The notes under the pieces are model-generated. The model was not told the origin of the DNA. It searched no databases and saw only the letters and a list, made by a program, of their open reading frames with translations. A stretch of DNA of 64,000 nt, taken from positions 496,001-560,000 of the forward strand of contig JAEWGT010000011.1 of the NCBI GenBank assembly GCA_023388175.1, written 5' to 3'. Made by a program: the position numbers and the translations under genes. This DNA comes from Pseudomonadota bacterium (GTDB lineage Bacteria; Pseudomonadota; Alphaproteobacteria; Rhizobiales; Devosiaceae). This document shows, piece after piece, positions 37,126 to 46,352 of the stretch. Numbering within the stretch: position 1 is the stretch's first letter; the number at the start of each line of letters is the position of its first letter.

Positions 37126-38637
37126 TCAGATTTTGACGCGTACCATCTGATAGGAATAGGGCGGCAGGCTGACGGAAAGCTTTCCATCACCAATTCGTGC
37201 GCCTTCGCCCTTCCGTGGAGCCACTTCGTCCTGCTTTTTCGCGGTGTTGACCGCCTTGAGATCGGTGTGCGTCATGACCTGATGGTCGATGATCTCGCCG
37301 CCGGCGAAGCCCTGCAGGCTCACTTCTGTCTCGATGCTTTCAGATGTGTGCCGGTTGACCAGGAAGAAGGTGAGCGTCCCATCCTCTTCGTTATGCACGC
37401 CCGAAACGTCGACAAACGGCGTATCTGCTGCGTGTGTCGTTTCATAGCCCGGTGAATTTGCCTGCAATTGCAAGGCAGTACCGCGACCGAAGACCGAAGC
37501 GAAATAATAGGGGTAGTAAATGGTCTGCGCCCAGGCCGGGCCGCCCTTTTCGGTCATGATCGGGGCGATCACATTCACGAGCTGGGCAATGCAGGCGATC
37601 TTCACCACGTCCGAGCGGCGGATGAAGGTGTTGAGGATCAGCCCCACCATCAGCACGTCTTCGAAATTGTAGATGTCTTCCAGCAGGCCCGGCGCATGCG
37701 GCCAGCCATTGCCGCCATCCAGAATCTCGCGGTCCTTCTTGTTGGAATGGTACCAGACATTCCATTCGTCGAAGGAAATATAGATATCCTTCTTCGATTT
37801 CTTCTTTGCCTTCACCTGCTTGATGGTTGCGGCGACGGTCTCGATATAGCGATCCAGCTTGTGGCTGAGGCCAAGGTAATTGGGCGTATTGTCGTCCCGA
37901 TTGGCGAAATACATGTGCAGGCTGATGTGATCGACATGATCATAGGTGTGCTCAAGCACGATGCGTTCCCAATCAGGGAAGCTGGGCATGTCCATATGCG
38001 AGGACCCGCAGACGATCAGTTCGAGATCCTTGTCGAACATGCGCATGGCGCGGGCGGTGTTGGCAGCCAGCTTGCCATATTCATCGGCATCCTTGTGGCC
38101 GACCTGCCAAGGGCCGTCCATCTCGTTGCCCAGGCACCACATTTTCACATTCCACGGCTCTTTCCGGCCGTTCTTGATGCGCAGGTCGCTCCAGTAGGAG
38201 CCGCCGGGATGATTGACATATTCGAGGAAATTGCGCGCATCATCGACACCGCGCGACCCCAGATTGACCGCCAGCATCATCTCGGTGCCGACCGTGGCGC
38301 ACCAGTCCGCAAATTCATGCACGCCAACCGCATTGCTCTCGGATGTGTGCCAGGCAAGGTCGAGGCGTGTAGGGCGGTCCTCGCGCGGGCCGATGCCATC
38401 TTCCCAGTTATAGGCCGAAACAAAATTGCCGCCGGGATAGCGCACGACAGGCACATTGAGCTTCTTCACCAGATCGGCAACGTCCCCCCGCATGCCGTCT
38501 TTATCCGCGGTCGGATGATCTGGCTCATAAATGCCCTCATAAACCGCCCGACCCAGATGCTCGAGGAAAGCCCCATAGACACGGTCGTCGATTTTGGAGA
38601 TCGTATAATCCTTGTTCGCGATAAAGGTCGCTTTCAC
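37126..38637 (-). CDS. Alpha-L-arabinofuranosidase, GH51
   Basis: A 503-residue enzyme that releases terminal arabinofuranose. The acid/base Glu is in MWCLGNEMDGPWQ and the nucleophile Glu in YISFDEWNVWYHS; the N-terminal DDRVYGAFLEHLGRAVYEGI stretch is family-typical. A C-terminal beta-sandwich ends in PPYSYQMVRV. No signal peptide, so it is cytoplasmic. GTG at 38637 is preferred because GGAGGA lies just before it; a GTG at 38649 would overlap that site. Candidate operators lie directly upstream. Confidence 0.92.
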   Translation of the reverse strand: MKATFIANKDYTISKIDDRVYGAFLEHLGRAVYEGIYEPDHPTADKDGMRGDVADLVKKLNVPVVRYPGGNFVSAYNWEDGIGPREDRPTRLDLAWHTSESNAVGVHEFADWCATVGTEMMLAVNLGSRGVDDARNFLEYVNHPGGSYWSDLRIKNGRKEPWNVKMWCLGNEMDGPWQVGHKDADEYGKLAANTARAMRMFDKDLELIVCGSSHMDMPSFPDWERIVLEHTYDHVDHISLHMYFANRDDNTPNYLGLSHKLDRYIETVAATIKQVKAKKKSKKDIYISFDEWNVWYHSNKKDREILDGGNGWPHAPGLLEDIYNFEDVLMVGLILNTFIRRSDVVKIACIAQLVNVIAPIMTEKGGPAWAQTIYYPYYFASVFGRGTALQLQANSPGYETTHAADTPFVDVSGVHNEEDGTLTFFLVNRHTSESIETEVSLQGFAGGEIIDHQVMTHTDLKAVNTAKKQDEVAPRKGEGARIGDGKLSVSLPPYSYQMVRVKI

Positions 38638-38653
38638 CGTGTCCTCCACTAAT

Positions 38654-38694
38654 CCCGTTTTTCTGATTTATATCAGTTAAGTTGTTTTAACGGG
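38654..38694. promoter_or_regulatory. Nested inverted repeats upstream of the GH51 gene
   Basis: CTGAT-TTAT-ATCAG at 38663-38676 is a perfect inverted repeat. It sits inside a wider CCCGTT (38654-38659) and AACGGG (38689-38694) pair. The segment lies 17-57 bp before the GH51 start and is AT-rich, as expected of an operator for the adjacent ArsR-type regulator. Confidence 0.5.
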
Positions 38695-38802
38695 ACGCGG
38701 TTTCTGGTGCAAGGGCTTTTGTATGATTTTTGACGCGCCGGCTGTTTAGGTCGCAAGCGCTTGGTATTTCAGGATTTTCTGCCAGATCTACGCGCGAGGG
38801 CC

Positions 38803-39732
38803 TTACGGCGCCGTCTGCAATCGCAGAATGATGTCCTGATCGTAATTGCCAAATCCTCGGCCGAAAATATTGATGCCGCCCGGGTGCTTCGCGTCTTCCT
38901 TCACCGCAATCCGAAGCCGGATGGAGTGATGATTGGCCAGATCCAGATCCGCCAGCGACACCGGGGAAATCTTCATTCCGTCAACGTAGGTCCCGTCTTT
39001 GGTGACGCGCCAGCTCTTGAGTTTTCCGTACTGGCTGCCCTTCAGCTTCCACCAGTCCGGCGTATAGACGCCGCGCTTATCGCCGTAGTCACCCGTCGAC
39101 ATCCATGTGCCGATTTCTGTGCCATTGACCGAGAGCGTAATATCGCTGGGCCAGTCTGCAGATGTGCCGGGCACTTCCGAGCTGAGTTCCAGCACGAATT
39201 CCATGGTTTCGATCGTGTTCTGCGCCAGCTTGGCATTGTTGGGAAACTGATACTCAAGAAAACCACGCGTGAACCAGATCAGGCCCGCTTTCATCCGGTC
39301 GGGGTCAAGAAATGTATTGGGAACGTCCAGTAGCCCGATAATGCCCTCCGATGAACATAGGCCGCACGGGGCGGAGACTTCGCAACTGGTGTAGAGCCCC
39401 AGCGGCATCGCCACCTCGATTGTGTTTGAACGCAGTGGCTTGATGTCCTCCTTGAACATCACCAGCACTTCATCGAAGGTCGAGTGGCATATCTTCTGGT
39501 TTCCCTTCCGCGCCTTCTGGGTTTCCGTGCGGATCAGCCCCGCATTCTCCAGAATTTGCAGATTGGTCGACACAGTTGACTGCGGCAGGCTGAGCCGCTC
39601 GGCAATATCATTGCCGTTCAGCGGTCCTTCCATATGCAGCAATTTCAATATCTTGACGCGGATGGCAGACGCGAGGCCCTTGAGCACTTCAAGTCCGTCT
39701 TCGGGGTCGACCACCAGAAAATTACGGCTCAT
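38803..39732 (-). CDS. ArsR-type regulator with large C-terminal domain
   Basis: A 309-residue regulator. The winged helix covers about residues 14-95 (LSLPQSTVSTNLQILENAGLI is within it). A middle segment holds three cysteines (117, 123, 126) in YTSCEVSAPCGLC. The remaining ~170 residues look beta-rich (WPSDITLSVNGTEIGTW, GINIFGRGFGNYDQDIIL), much like a jelly-roll. This layout, COG4189-like, occurs in sugar-utilisation loci. It probably senses the sugar and controls GH51 and the importer. Start: ATG 39732 or GTG 39744, neither with a strong ribosome binding site. Confidence 0.78.
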   Translation of the reverse strand: MSRNFLVVDPEDGLEVLKGLASAIRVKILKLLHMEGPLNGNDIAERLSLPQSTVSTNLQILENAGLIRTETQKARKGNQKICHSTFDEVLVMFKEDIKPLRSNTIEVAMPLGLYTSCEVSAPCGLCSSEGIIGLLDVPNTFLDPDRMKAGLIWFTRGFLEYQFPNNAKLAQNTIETMEFVLELSSEVPGTSADWPSDITLSVNGTEIGTWMSTGDYGDKRGVYTPDWWKLKGSQYGKLKSWRVTKDGTYVDGMKISPVSLADLDLANHHSIRLRIAVKEDAKHPGGINIFGRGFGNYDQDIILRLQTAP

Positions 39733-39818
39733 CGGAAACGCCACGCTGGAAAAGACAGGGTTTTAGGTTGTGTATCAGGGATTTTGAACCAATCAACCCT
39801 GTGCTTCCATAGTGAGCT

Positions 39819-40907
39819 TCAAAGGCGAAGCCCGGCCTGATCGAAGGCGAGCGCCGCACCCGGCTCGATGCCCACCGTGATCAAAGCGCCATTGGGAATC
39901 TGGGAATGTCCCTTCTGCTGTATGGTGATCTTCGCCTCGCCATCCGTCCCGACAGCATAGACAAACGACACGCCGCCCAGTTGCTCCACCACCTGTGCCT
40001 TTGCTGTAATCGTCGGGCCGCCAAGCGCCGCATCGGCAAAATGCTCTGGCCGAATGCCCACGCTGATGCGGTCGCCGATGCTGCCGCTCCCGCCGCGCCG
40101 GGCAACGGTGATCTGGTCGCCACCGAAGGCGGAGAGTGAGACCGTCATCGCATTGCCGTCGATGGCCTCGATTTTCCCGTCGAGAAAGTTCATCCGCGGC
40201 GAGCCGATGAAGCCGGCGACAAAGAGGTTATCAGGATTGTCGTACAGCTCGATCGGACTGCCCTGCTGCTCAATCCGCCCGGCACGCAGCACCACGATCC
40301 GGTCGGCCAGCGTCATGGCCTCCACCTGATCGTGGGTCACATAGACCATCGTTGCCCCAAGCTGCTGATGCAGCTTGGCGATTTCTATCCGCATCTGCAC
40401 GCGCAGTTCAGCATCGAGATTGGACAGTGGCTCGTCGAACAGGAAGGCCTTGGGCTGCCTGACGATAGCCCGGCCAATGGCAACGCGCTGCCGCTGGCCG
40501 CCCGAAAGCTGGCGCGGCTTGCGCTGGAGCAGTTCGGTCAATTCCAGGACGCGCGCCGCCTCCAAGACCCGCTCTGCAACCTGCTCGCGTGGCGTGCCGC
40601 CCATCTTCAGCCCAAAGCCGAGATTCTGCTCCACGCTCATGTGCGGATAAAGCGCATAGGACTGGAAGACCATGGCAACGCCGCGCTCGGACGGGTCAAA
40701 GTTGGTTACATCCTCGCCCCCGATCAGGACCTGGCCCGAGCTAGGCTCCTCAAGGCCCGATATCGTGCGCAGCAGCGTTGATTTTCCGCACCCTGACGGG
40801 CCAACAAACACCACAAATTCGCCATTGCCGATGTCGAGATTGATGTCGCGGATAACCTCGACGGCACCAAAGCTCTTGTTGATGCCTCGCAATTGAAGAT
40901 CTGCCAT
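39819..40907 (-). CDS. Sugar ABC importer ATPase (UgpC/MsmX type)
   Basis: A 362-residue ATPase. Walker A is GPSGCGKST, signature [15 protein letters not shown], Walker [17 protein letters not shown] and switch His in [12 protein letters not shown]. The C-terminal ~120 residues form the OB/TOBE regulatory domain (GIRPEHF). It should energise the permeases encoded divergently at 44522-46293, as no other ATPase gene accompanies them. GGAGGAA precedes the ATG at 40907; it follows the ThuA gene by 25 bp. Confidence 0.9.
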   Translation of the reverse strand: MADLQLRGINKSFGAVEVIRDINLDIGNGEFVVFVGPSGCGKSTLLRTISGLEEPSSGQVLIGGEDVTNFDPSERGVAMVFQSYALYPHMSVEQNLGFGLKMGGTPREQVAERVLEAARVLELTELLQRKPRQLSGGQRQRVAIGRAIVRQPKAFLFDEPLSNLDAELRVQMRIEIAKLHQQLGATMVYVTHDQVEAMTLADRIVVLRAGRIEQQGSPIELYDNPDNLFVAGFIGSPRMNFLDGKIEAIDGNAMTVSLSAFGGDQITVARRGGSGSIGDRISVGIRPEHFADAALGGPTITAKAQVVEQLGGVSFVYAVGTDGEAKITIQQKGHSQIPNGALITVGIEPGAALAFDQAGLRL

Positions 40908-40932
40908 CGTTTCCTCCCTCCGATGGATTGAA

Positions 40933-41577
40933 TCAGCGCGCCGCCCAGAGCGCGCCGCGTTCGAAAATGGTCCGCATTTGCGGCACCTGGAATTCGTCGG
41001 CCACATGCCCCAGGGTCGAGTGGAATACGCGGCCCTTCCCGAAGCGGCGCTTCCACACCACGGGCATCACCACGCCATCGATTTCATCGAAATATTCCCC
41101 GGTGAACGTGGTTGTCGCCAGCACTTCGATGCTGGGATCAAAGTGCATGTAGTATTGCTCGGAGCGGTATGGGAAATCACTGATCCCTTCCACGATCGGG
41201 TCGCTGCCGGTTTTGACGTTCACCGTGTAGTCGATGATGTTTCCGGGATGGGCCACCCATTGGCCACCGGTCATGAACTGATAATCGGGTTCATTGCGGA
41301 AACTGTCGGTCATCAGCCCGTGAAACCCGGCCAGCCCCGTGCCATTGCGCACGGCAGCGAGAAGGTTTGTCAGTTCCTCCTTCTCGATCCGGGACATGGT
41401 GATGGCGGGCACGATCAAATCGTATTTGCTCAGGCCTTCATCGGCAAAAGCCTCGGTGGTGGGTTCGATATCGACGCCAAAACCATGCTCCTCCAGCATG
41501 GCGCCGACAATGCGCGCGCTCTGTTCCGGTGTGTGGCCATCCCAGCCGCCCCAGACGATCAGGGCTGATTTGGTCAT
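40933..41577 (-). CDS. ThuA-like domain protein
   Basis: A 214-residue protein of the ThuA family, a glutamine-amidotransferase-like fold found in trehalose and other sugar loci. Visible markers are [17 protein letters not shown], the [13 protein letters not shown] segment with the conserved His, and [15 protein letters not shown] near the end. Its chemical role is unproven; in rhizobia ThuA is linked to conversion of trehalose-like sugars. It lies 12 bp after the ROK regulator and before the ATPase gene, in one operon. Confidence 0.83.
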   Translation of the reverse strand: MTKSALIVWGGWDGHTPEQSARIVGAMLEEHGFGVDIEPTTEAFADEGLSKYDLIVPAITMSRIEKEELTNLLAAVRNGTGLAGFHGLMTDSFRNEPDYQFMTGGQWVAHPGNIIDYTVNVKTGSDPIVEGISDFPYRSEQYYMHFDPSIEVLATTTFTGEYFDEIDGVVMPVVWKRRFGKGRVFHSTLGHVADEFQVPQMRTIFERGALWAAR

Positions 41578-41589
41578 TGGCTTTTCCTC

Positions 41590-42807
41590 CTAATATGCCG
41601 GTGTCCAGGGCGCGCTGTAGATGTCACGCAGCATCAAGGCCGCAGCGCCACGCGCCCAGAGCTGATCGTCCAGCGTGTGGAAGATCAGTTCGGTGGTTGC
41701 AAAATGCGCCCGGAACGAATTGGCCGCCGCCGATGCCTTGAGGGCAGGGGCGACGAGTTCGCAATAGCGAGCCGATTCCAGCGCGATGATGATCTTTTCG
41801 GGATTGATGAGATTGATGACATGGGCAATTCCGGCGCCCAGCTTCTCCCCCTGATGCTCAATCAGGCCCAGCGCCTTGCTGTTGCCGGCATCGGCGGCGG
41901 CAGCAAGGGCAGCCGGCAGGTCGGTGCGTGCAAGGCCCTGTTCGAGAAATTGGGCGCCCAGGCCATCAAGCGCCTGCTGTTTCATGGCGGCGTCGCTCAC
42001 ATAGGCGTTGAGGCACCCCTTTTGCCCGCAATCGCAGAGCAGGCCGCCGCTCTCCACCTTGATATGTCCGAATGTGGGGCCAAGCGTGCTGGCGCCACGA
42101 TGGATATCCGAGTCGAGCCACAGGCCGAGGCTCGCAGTCTGGTCCAACACCATTACCGCAAAGGTTTTTTCACTCTGCGCGTAACCGAACCAGCTTTCTG
42201 AAAGCGCCAGCAGGTTTGCGGGCTTTTCCAGTTTTACCGGCAGCCCAGTGCGCTCCTCCAGAAGGGCACCGATCGGCATTTCCCTTTCGCCGAAGACCGA
42301 GCTGGAATAGCTTTTGCCCGAGCGCGGATCAACGAGGCCAGGCACGCCGATGCCGATCCCCTTGATCTTCTTCCGGTCAACATTGCTCGTGGCGATGCAC
42401 TCCCCCATCGCGTCTTCCAGCAGGTCCACGATGACCTCCGCCGGTTGGCGCGACATGCGGATGGGCAATTGTAGCGACGAGACGACTTCGCCGCGAAAGT
42501 CCACCAATGTGACCGTTGTCAGCGTTTCAGAGATTTTCACGCCCAGCACATAGGCGGCATCCTGGACAAGTCCGAGCAGCACGCGCGGCCGTCCGCGTGA
42601 CGCATCCCCGTTTACCGGCGTGTGGATAGCTTGGATCAGGCCTTCTTCGATCAGGGCGCCGGTAATGGCGGAAACCGTAGTCCCACTGAGAAGTGTGCGC
42701 TCCGAAATCTCGACGCGCGAAATCTCGCCATGGCACCGGATCGTCTCCAGCACATGGTACTTGTTGATCTCGCGCATCAGCAGTGGATCGGCGACTTTGA
42801 CGGCCAA
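41590..42807 (-). CDS. ROK-family transcriptional regulator
   Basis: A 405-residue regulator of the NagC/XylR type. An N-terminal winged helix (EISRVEISERTLLSGTTVSAI) precedes the ROK sugar-kinase-like domain (IKGIGIGVPGLVD). The zinc motif CDCGQKGCLNAYVS is intact. The ATP site appears weak, as expected for regulators. The start is TTG at 42807 with GGAG 7 bases before it. It is divergent from the binding-protein gene at 43113 and probably represses both directions. Confidence 0.87.
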   Translation of the reverse strand: MAVKVADPLLMREINKYHVLETIRCHGEISRVEISERTLLSGTTVSAITGALIEEGLIQAIHTPVNGDASRGRPRVLLGLVQDAAYVLGVKISETLTTVTLVDFRGEVVSSLQLPIRMSRQPAEVIVDLLEDAMGECIATSNVDRKKIKGIGIGVPGLVDPRSGKSYSSSVFGEREMPIGALLEERTGLPVKLEKPANLLALSESWFGYAQSEKTFAVMVLDQTASLGLWLDSDIHRGASTLGPTFGHIKVESGGLLCDCGQKGCLNAYVSDAAMKQQALDGLGAQFLEQGLARTDLPAALAAAADAGNSKALGLIEHQGEKLGAGIAHVINLINPEKIIIALESARYCELVAPALKASAAANSFRAHFATTELIFHTLDDQLWARGAAALMLRDIYSAPWTPAY

Positions 42808-43112
42808 GTGGATGCTCCAGAGGGCGCGGCCCTCATTATTTAGTTCTTTATCTTTATCAAATCATGCGGTGGATTTGATCAGATGCGGGCGGCTGCTCCC
42901 AAATTCTACACCCATATCCATAAATTTCAATCACTTATGTTCATCATGATTTCGGCTCTGATCGATTTGATCAAGTTGATGTACGTTCCTCTTGCGTCTT
43001 TAATAAGGGATGCGTAGAAAGTAGCAAGTGGCGCCGATCAAAAAAGCGCTGCACCGGCCGGGGAGGAATCCGGAAATCGGCTTTCGGTGGCCGTGACGAA
43101 CAGGAGGACACT
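42808..43112. promoter_or_regulatory. Divergent promoter region with ROK-type operators
   Basis: No gene is visible in these 305 bases. ATCAAATC (42856-42863) and GATTTGAT (42872-42879) form an inverted repeat. The decamer GATTTGATCA recurs at 42872-42881 and 42964-42973. The rest is unusually AT-rich. TTGATG (42976) followed by TAATAA (43001), 19 bases apart, could be a weak promoter for the binding-protein gene. Confidence 0.6.
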
Positions 43113-44369
43113 ATGAAGCGTTTCGCGCTGGTCGCGATGGCTGGGCTGGCGGCTATTGCCCCGGTCCAGGCACAGACCGTTGTCAAGCATATGCACATCA
43201 CATCAATTCCGGCCGAGCTGGAGCTGATGAACGACATTGCCAATGAATTTATGGCAGCCAATCCCGATATTATCGTCGAATTGCCCTTCCTCGAAAACGA
43301 GGCCTTCAAGGCGAAGCTGACCACTCTGCTCCAGTCTGCGGATGCGCCTGATGCGTTCCATTCATGGGGTGGTGGCGTGTTTTACGAACAGGCCGCCGCC
43401 GGCGTGCTGCGGCCAGTCGAAGACGTCTTGACCCAGGAAGCCAAGGACAATCAGGGCACAGCAGGCGTCTCGGCCTTCACCGGGCCGGATGGGCATGTTT
43501 ATGGCGTGGCGCGCGACGTGAGCGAAGTTGTGCTCTGGTATAACAAGGCCCTGTTCGAGCAGGCTGGTGTCGATCCCGCCAGCATGGAGACATGGGACGG
43601 TTTCCTGGCAGGCGTGCAGGCCTTCAAGGATGCAGGCATCACCCCGATTGCGCTGGGCGCAAAGGATAAGTGGCCGGCTCACTTCTGGTGGTCGAAGCTG
43701 GTCGTGCGGCTGGCCGGCCAGGACGGTTTCCAGGCGGCCGCTCGCGGTGAAGGCGATGGCTTTGCCGGCGAGGATTTCGTCAAGGCCGGCGAGTACTTCC
43801 TCGAGCTGGCCGATCTTGAACCCTGGCAGCAGGGCTTCATGGCAGCCGGTTATGGCGACGCCTCGGGCCTGTTTGGTGATGGTCTGGCCGCCATGCACCT
43901 CATGGGCGACTGGGACTATGGTGCGGCCAAGGACAATTCCGCCAACAAGGAAGGTATCCCGGACGACCAGCTTGGCATCCTGCCTTTCCCGACCATCGAA
44001 GGCGGCAAGGGTGATCCGACCGACACGCTGGGCGGCATTGGTGGCATTCTGTTCTCCAAGAACGCTTCGGACGCGGCTGTTAAGTGGGTTGAGTTCTTCA
44101 ACGCCAAGGAACAGCAGGCCCGCTATGCCGACCAGGCCTTCTACATCCCGATTGCCAGGGGTGCAGCCGACAACATGACCAACCCGTTCAAGGTGCAGAT
44201 TGCCAACAATATCGGCAATGCACATTGGCACGCCCTGTTCTTCGATCAGGCTCTGGGTCCCAATGTCGGTGGCGTGGTGAACGACGTCTCTGCTGACCTG
44301 GCCGCCAGCGCGATCAGCGCGGAGGAAGCCGCCGAGATGATCAAGGAAGCCGTGGACGATTCTCTCTAG
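43113..44369 (+). CDS. Sugar ABC transporter solute-binding protein (family 1)
   Basis: A 418-residue periplasmic protein. A Sec signal MKRFALVAMAGLAAIAPVQA ends at AQA-Q. The mature chain shows the family 1 pattern: MNDIANEFMAANPDIIVELP, LLQSADAPDAFHSWGGG, VVLWYNKALFEQAGVDP and FPTIEGGKGDPTDTLGG. It is the first gene of a binding-protein/permease/permease unit, after the operators shared with the ROK gene. The sugar is not predictable. Confidence 0.9.
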   Translation: MKRFALVAMAGLAAIAPVQAQTVVKHMHITSIPAELELMNDIANEFMAANPDIIVELPFLENEAFKAKLTTLLQSADAPDAFHSWGGGVFYEQAAAGVLRPVEDVLTQEAKDNQGTAGVSAFTGPDGHVYGVARDVSEVVLWYNKALFEQAGVDPASMETWDGFLAGVQAFKDAGITPIALGAKDKWPAHFWWSKLVVRLAGQDGFQAAARGEGDGFAGEDFVKAGEYFLELADLEPWQQGFMAAGYGDASGLFGDGLAAMHLMGDWDYGAAKDNSANKEGIPDDQLGILPFPTIEGGKGDPTDTLGGIGGILFSKNASDAAVKWVEFFNAKEQQARYADQAFYIPIARGAADNMTNPFKVQIANNIGNAHWHALFFDQALGPNVGGVVNDVSADLAASAISAEEAAEMIKEAVDDSL

Positions 44370-44383
44370 TTCGTCCGGTGTTG

Positions 44384-44417
44384 ACCGGCAGGCGGTAATC
44401 CCTTTCCGCCTGCCGGT
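44384..44417 (+). terminator. Stem-loop after binding-protein gene
   Basis: ACCGGCAGGCGG (44384-44395) pairs perfectly with CCGCCTGCCGGT (44406-44417) around a 10-base loop, 14 bp past the stop. There is no T-tract, so it is more likely an mRNA-stabilising or partial attenuator element that favours binding-protein expression. Confidence 0.65.
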
Positions 44418-44521
44418 TACGGGCAGCCCTATGGCGCCCGCCGTTTTCAAATGCTGTTCCGAGCAGGGGGCAGCTAGTCTACATCGCGCCAGCGCGCGGA
44501 TGATCGGGGAGAGACATCCAC

Positions 44522-45454
44522 ATGACCAGCATCGCAACCGGGGCAAATTCCGGCGTGCCTGCAATAGCGCGAAAGCGACGCTTCGCAGAACGCAAGAGCC
44601 TGCTGCCCCTCATTCTCTTCCTGCCGCCGGCGGTTATCCTGTTCACCCTGTTCGTGGTCATGCCGATGGTGGACGCTGCGACCTTCTCGTTCTTCAAGTG
44701 GAACGGGTATGGCCCCATCACCGAGTTCGTCGGCCTCAAGAACTATGAAGACGTTCTGACCCACCGCAATTTCGGCACGGCTGTCCGCAACAGCCTGATC
44801 GCCGTCGCCGTGTCGCTGCTGATCCAGCTGCCGCTGGCCATGTGGTGCGCCATCGCGCTGTCCGAACGCGGGGTGAGCATCAATGTCATGCGCACCATCT
44901 TCTTCCTGCCGTTCATGCTCGCCGAAGTCGCCGCGGGCCTGATCTGGAAGTTCGTCTATGATGGCAATTATGGACTTCTGCCTGCAATTGGCGGCGCCAT
45001 CGGCGTTGAGATGCCCTTTGTGCTGGGTGACCGCGCCTGGGTGATCCCGGCCATCATGCTGGTGATCACCTGGAAGTATTTCGGCTTCCACATGATGATC
45101 TACATTGCCGGCCTGCAATCCATACCGCGTGAGGTCATCGAGGCTGCGCGGCTCGATGGCGTCAAGAAATGGCAGATCGTGCGCCACATCCAGATCCCGA
45201 TGGTGCGCTCAGCGCTGGTTATCTCGGTGTTTTTCGCCATTACCGGTGCGCTTCAGTTGTTTGACCTGATCATCCCGCTGTCCAATGGCGGCCCGTCCCA
45301 TTCGAGCCACTCCATCGTCACCTTCCTCTACCAGTTCGGCATCCTGCGCATGAATCTTGGTTTTGGCGGTGCGGTGAGCGTGCTGCTCTTCATCGCCTGT
45401 GTGATTGTCGCGCTGTCTTATCGTCGTATTCTTTTCAAGGTGGAGCAGAACTGA
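44522..45454 (+). CDS. Sugar ABC transporter permease (MalF/UgpA type)
   Basis: A 310-residue permease with six membrane helices. After a cytoplasmic start, the first helix is LLPLILFLPPAVILFTLF. The EAA coupling loop is IPREVIEAARLDGVKKWQIV, followed by the IQIPMVRSAL segment. Its stop overlaps the next permease start as TGATG. Confidence 0.9.
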   Translation: MTSIATGANSGVPAIARKRRFAERKSLLPLILFLPPAVILFTLFVVMPMVDAATFSFFKWNGYGPITEFVGLKNYEDVLTHRNFGTAVRNSLIAVAVSLLIQLPLAMWCAIALSERGVSINVMRTIFFLPFMLAEVAAGLIWKFVYDGNYGLLPAIGGAIGVEMPFVLGDRAWVIPAIMLVITWKYFGFHMMIYIAGLQSIPREVIEAARLDGVKKWQIVRHIQIPMVRSALVISVFFAITGALQLFDLIIPLSNGGPSHSSHSIVTFLYQFGILRMNLGFGGAVSVLLFIACVIVALSYRRILFKVEQN

Positions 45455-46293
45455 TGCTTGCTTCCAGAAGACGCCGTCCCGCAGTATCCGTGTTCCAGTG
45501 GCTGACGCTTCTGCTGGTCGCTGTGTTTGTCATTGTCCCGTTCTACACGACAGCCTTGGGGGGCTTCAAAGAGATCGGAGAATTGCGGGTCAATCCGTTC
45601 GGGCTACCCCAAAGCTGGGACCCGGTGCGGTTTGTCGAAATACTTGGGGGACCAAGGTATTTTTCCTCGCTGATGAACTCTCTGATGATTGCAGGCGGCA
45701 CGGTAGTTCTGTCGACCCTGCTGGCCTCGATGACGGCTTTTGCATTGGCCCATATCAAGTTTTTCGGCAGCCGTTTTCTCATGGGCTATCTCATGCTGGG
45801 CCTGCTGTTCCCGGCTGCCACGGGCATTCTGCCGCTGTTCATCAAGATGCGCGACCTTGGCATGCTCGATAGCCAATGGGGCATTATCATCGTGCAGGTG
45901 GCATTCAGCATGTCCTTTGCGATCCTGCTGTTCCACAACTTCTTCAAGGAGTTGCCCAAGGAGCTGATCGATGCCGCGCGCATGGACAATTGCGGCTACA
46001 TCCGCATCTATTGGTACATCACGCTTCCGCTCTGCCTCCCGATCATCGCCACCGTGGGCGTTTTCAACTTTGTCGGCAGCTGGAACAGCTTCCTCTTGCC
46101 ACTGATCGTGCTGAACTCTGAAGCCAAATATACCTGGCCCCTGGGGATCATGCAGTTTCAAGGGCAATATGGTTCGGACTGGCCGCGTATCTTGGCCTAT
46201 CTGACCCTGTCGATCATGCCTGCGGTCGCCTTTTTCCTGGCGGCACAACGGTTCGTCATCTCCGGCCTGACTGGCGGCGCCGTCAAAGGCTGA
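45454..46293 (+). CDS. Sugar ABC transporter permease (MalG/UgpE type)
   Basis: A 279-residue permease with six helices. The first is FQWLTLLLVAVFVIVPFYTT, and the EAA loop is LPKELIDAARMDNCGYIRIYW. It pairs with the preceding permease. The ATPase for the pair is probably the divergent UgpC-type gene at 39819-40907. A strong terminator follows. Confidence 0.9.
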   Translation: MLASRRRRPAVSVFQWLTLLLVAVFVIVPFYTTALGGFKEIGELRVNPFGLPQSWDPVRFVEILGGPRYFSSLMNSLMIAGGTVVLSTLLASMTAFALAHIKFFGSRFLMGYLMLGLLFPAATGILPLFIKMRDLGMLDSQWGIIIVQVAFSMSFAILLFHNFFKELPKELIDAARMDNCGYIRIYWYITLPLCLPIIATVGVFNFVGSWNSFLLPLIVLNSEAKYTWPLGIMQFQGQYGSDWPRILAYLTLSIMPAVAFFLAAQRFVISGLTGGAVKG

Positions 46294-46314
46294 TACGTCG
46301 AAAGGCCGGAGCTT

Positions 46315-46352
46315 GGCACTGGCTGGAGGGGGAGGACGCTCCAGCCAGTGCC
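46315..46352. terminator. Bidirectional terminator after permease operon
   Basis: GGCACTGGCTGGAG (46315-46328) and CTCCAGCCAGTGCC (46339-46352) form a perfect 14-bp stem around a 10-base loop. CTATTTTGTTTT follows on the plus strand. The right arm ends directly before the stop codon of the convergent DUF6498 gene. Confidence 0.88.
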
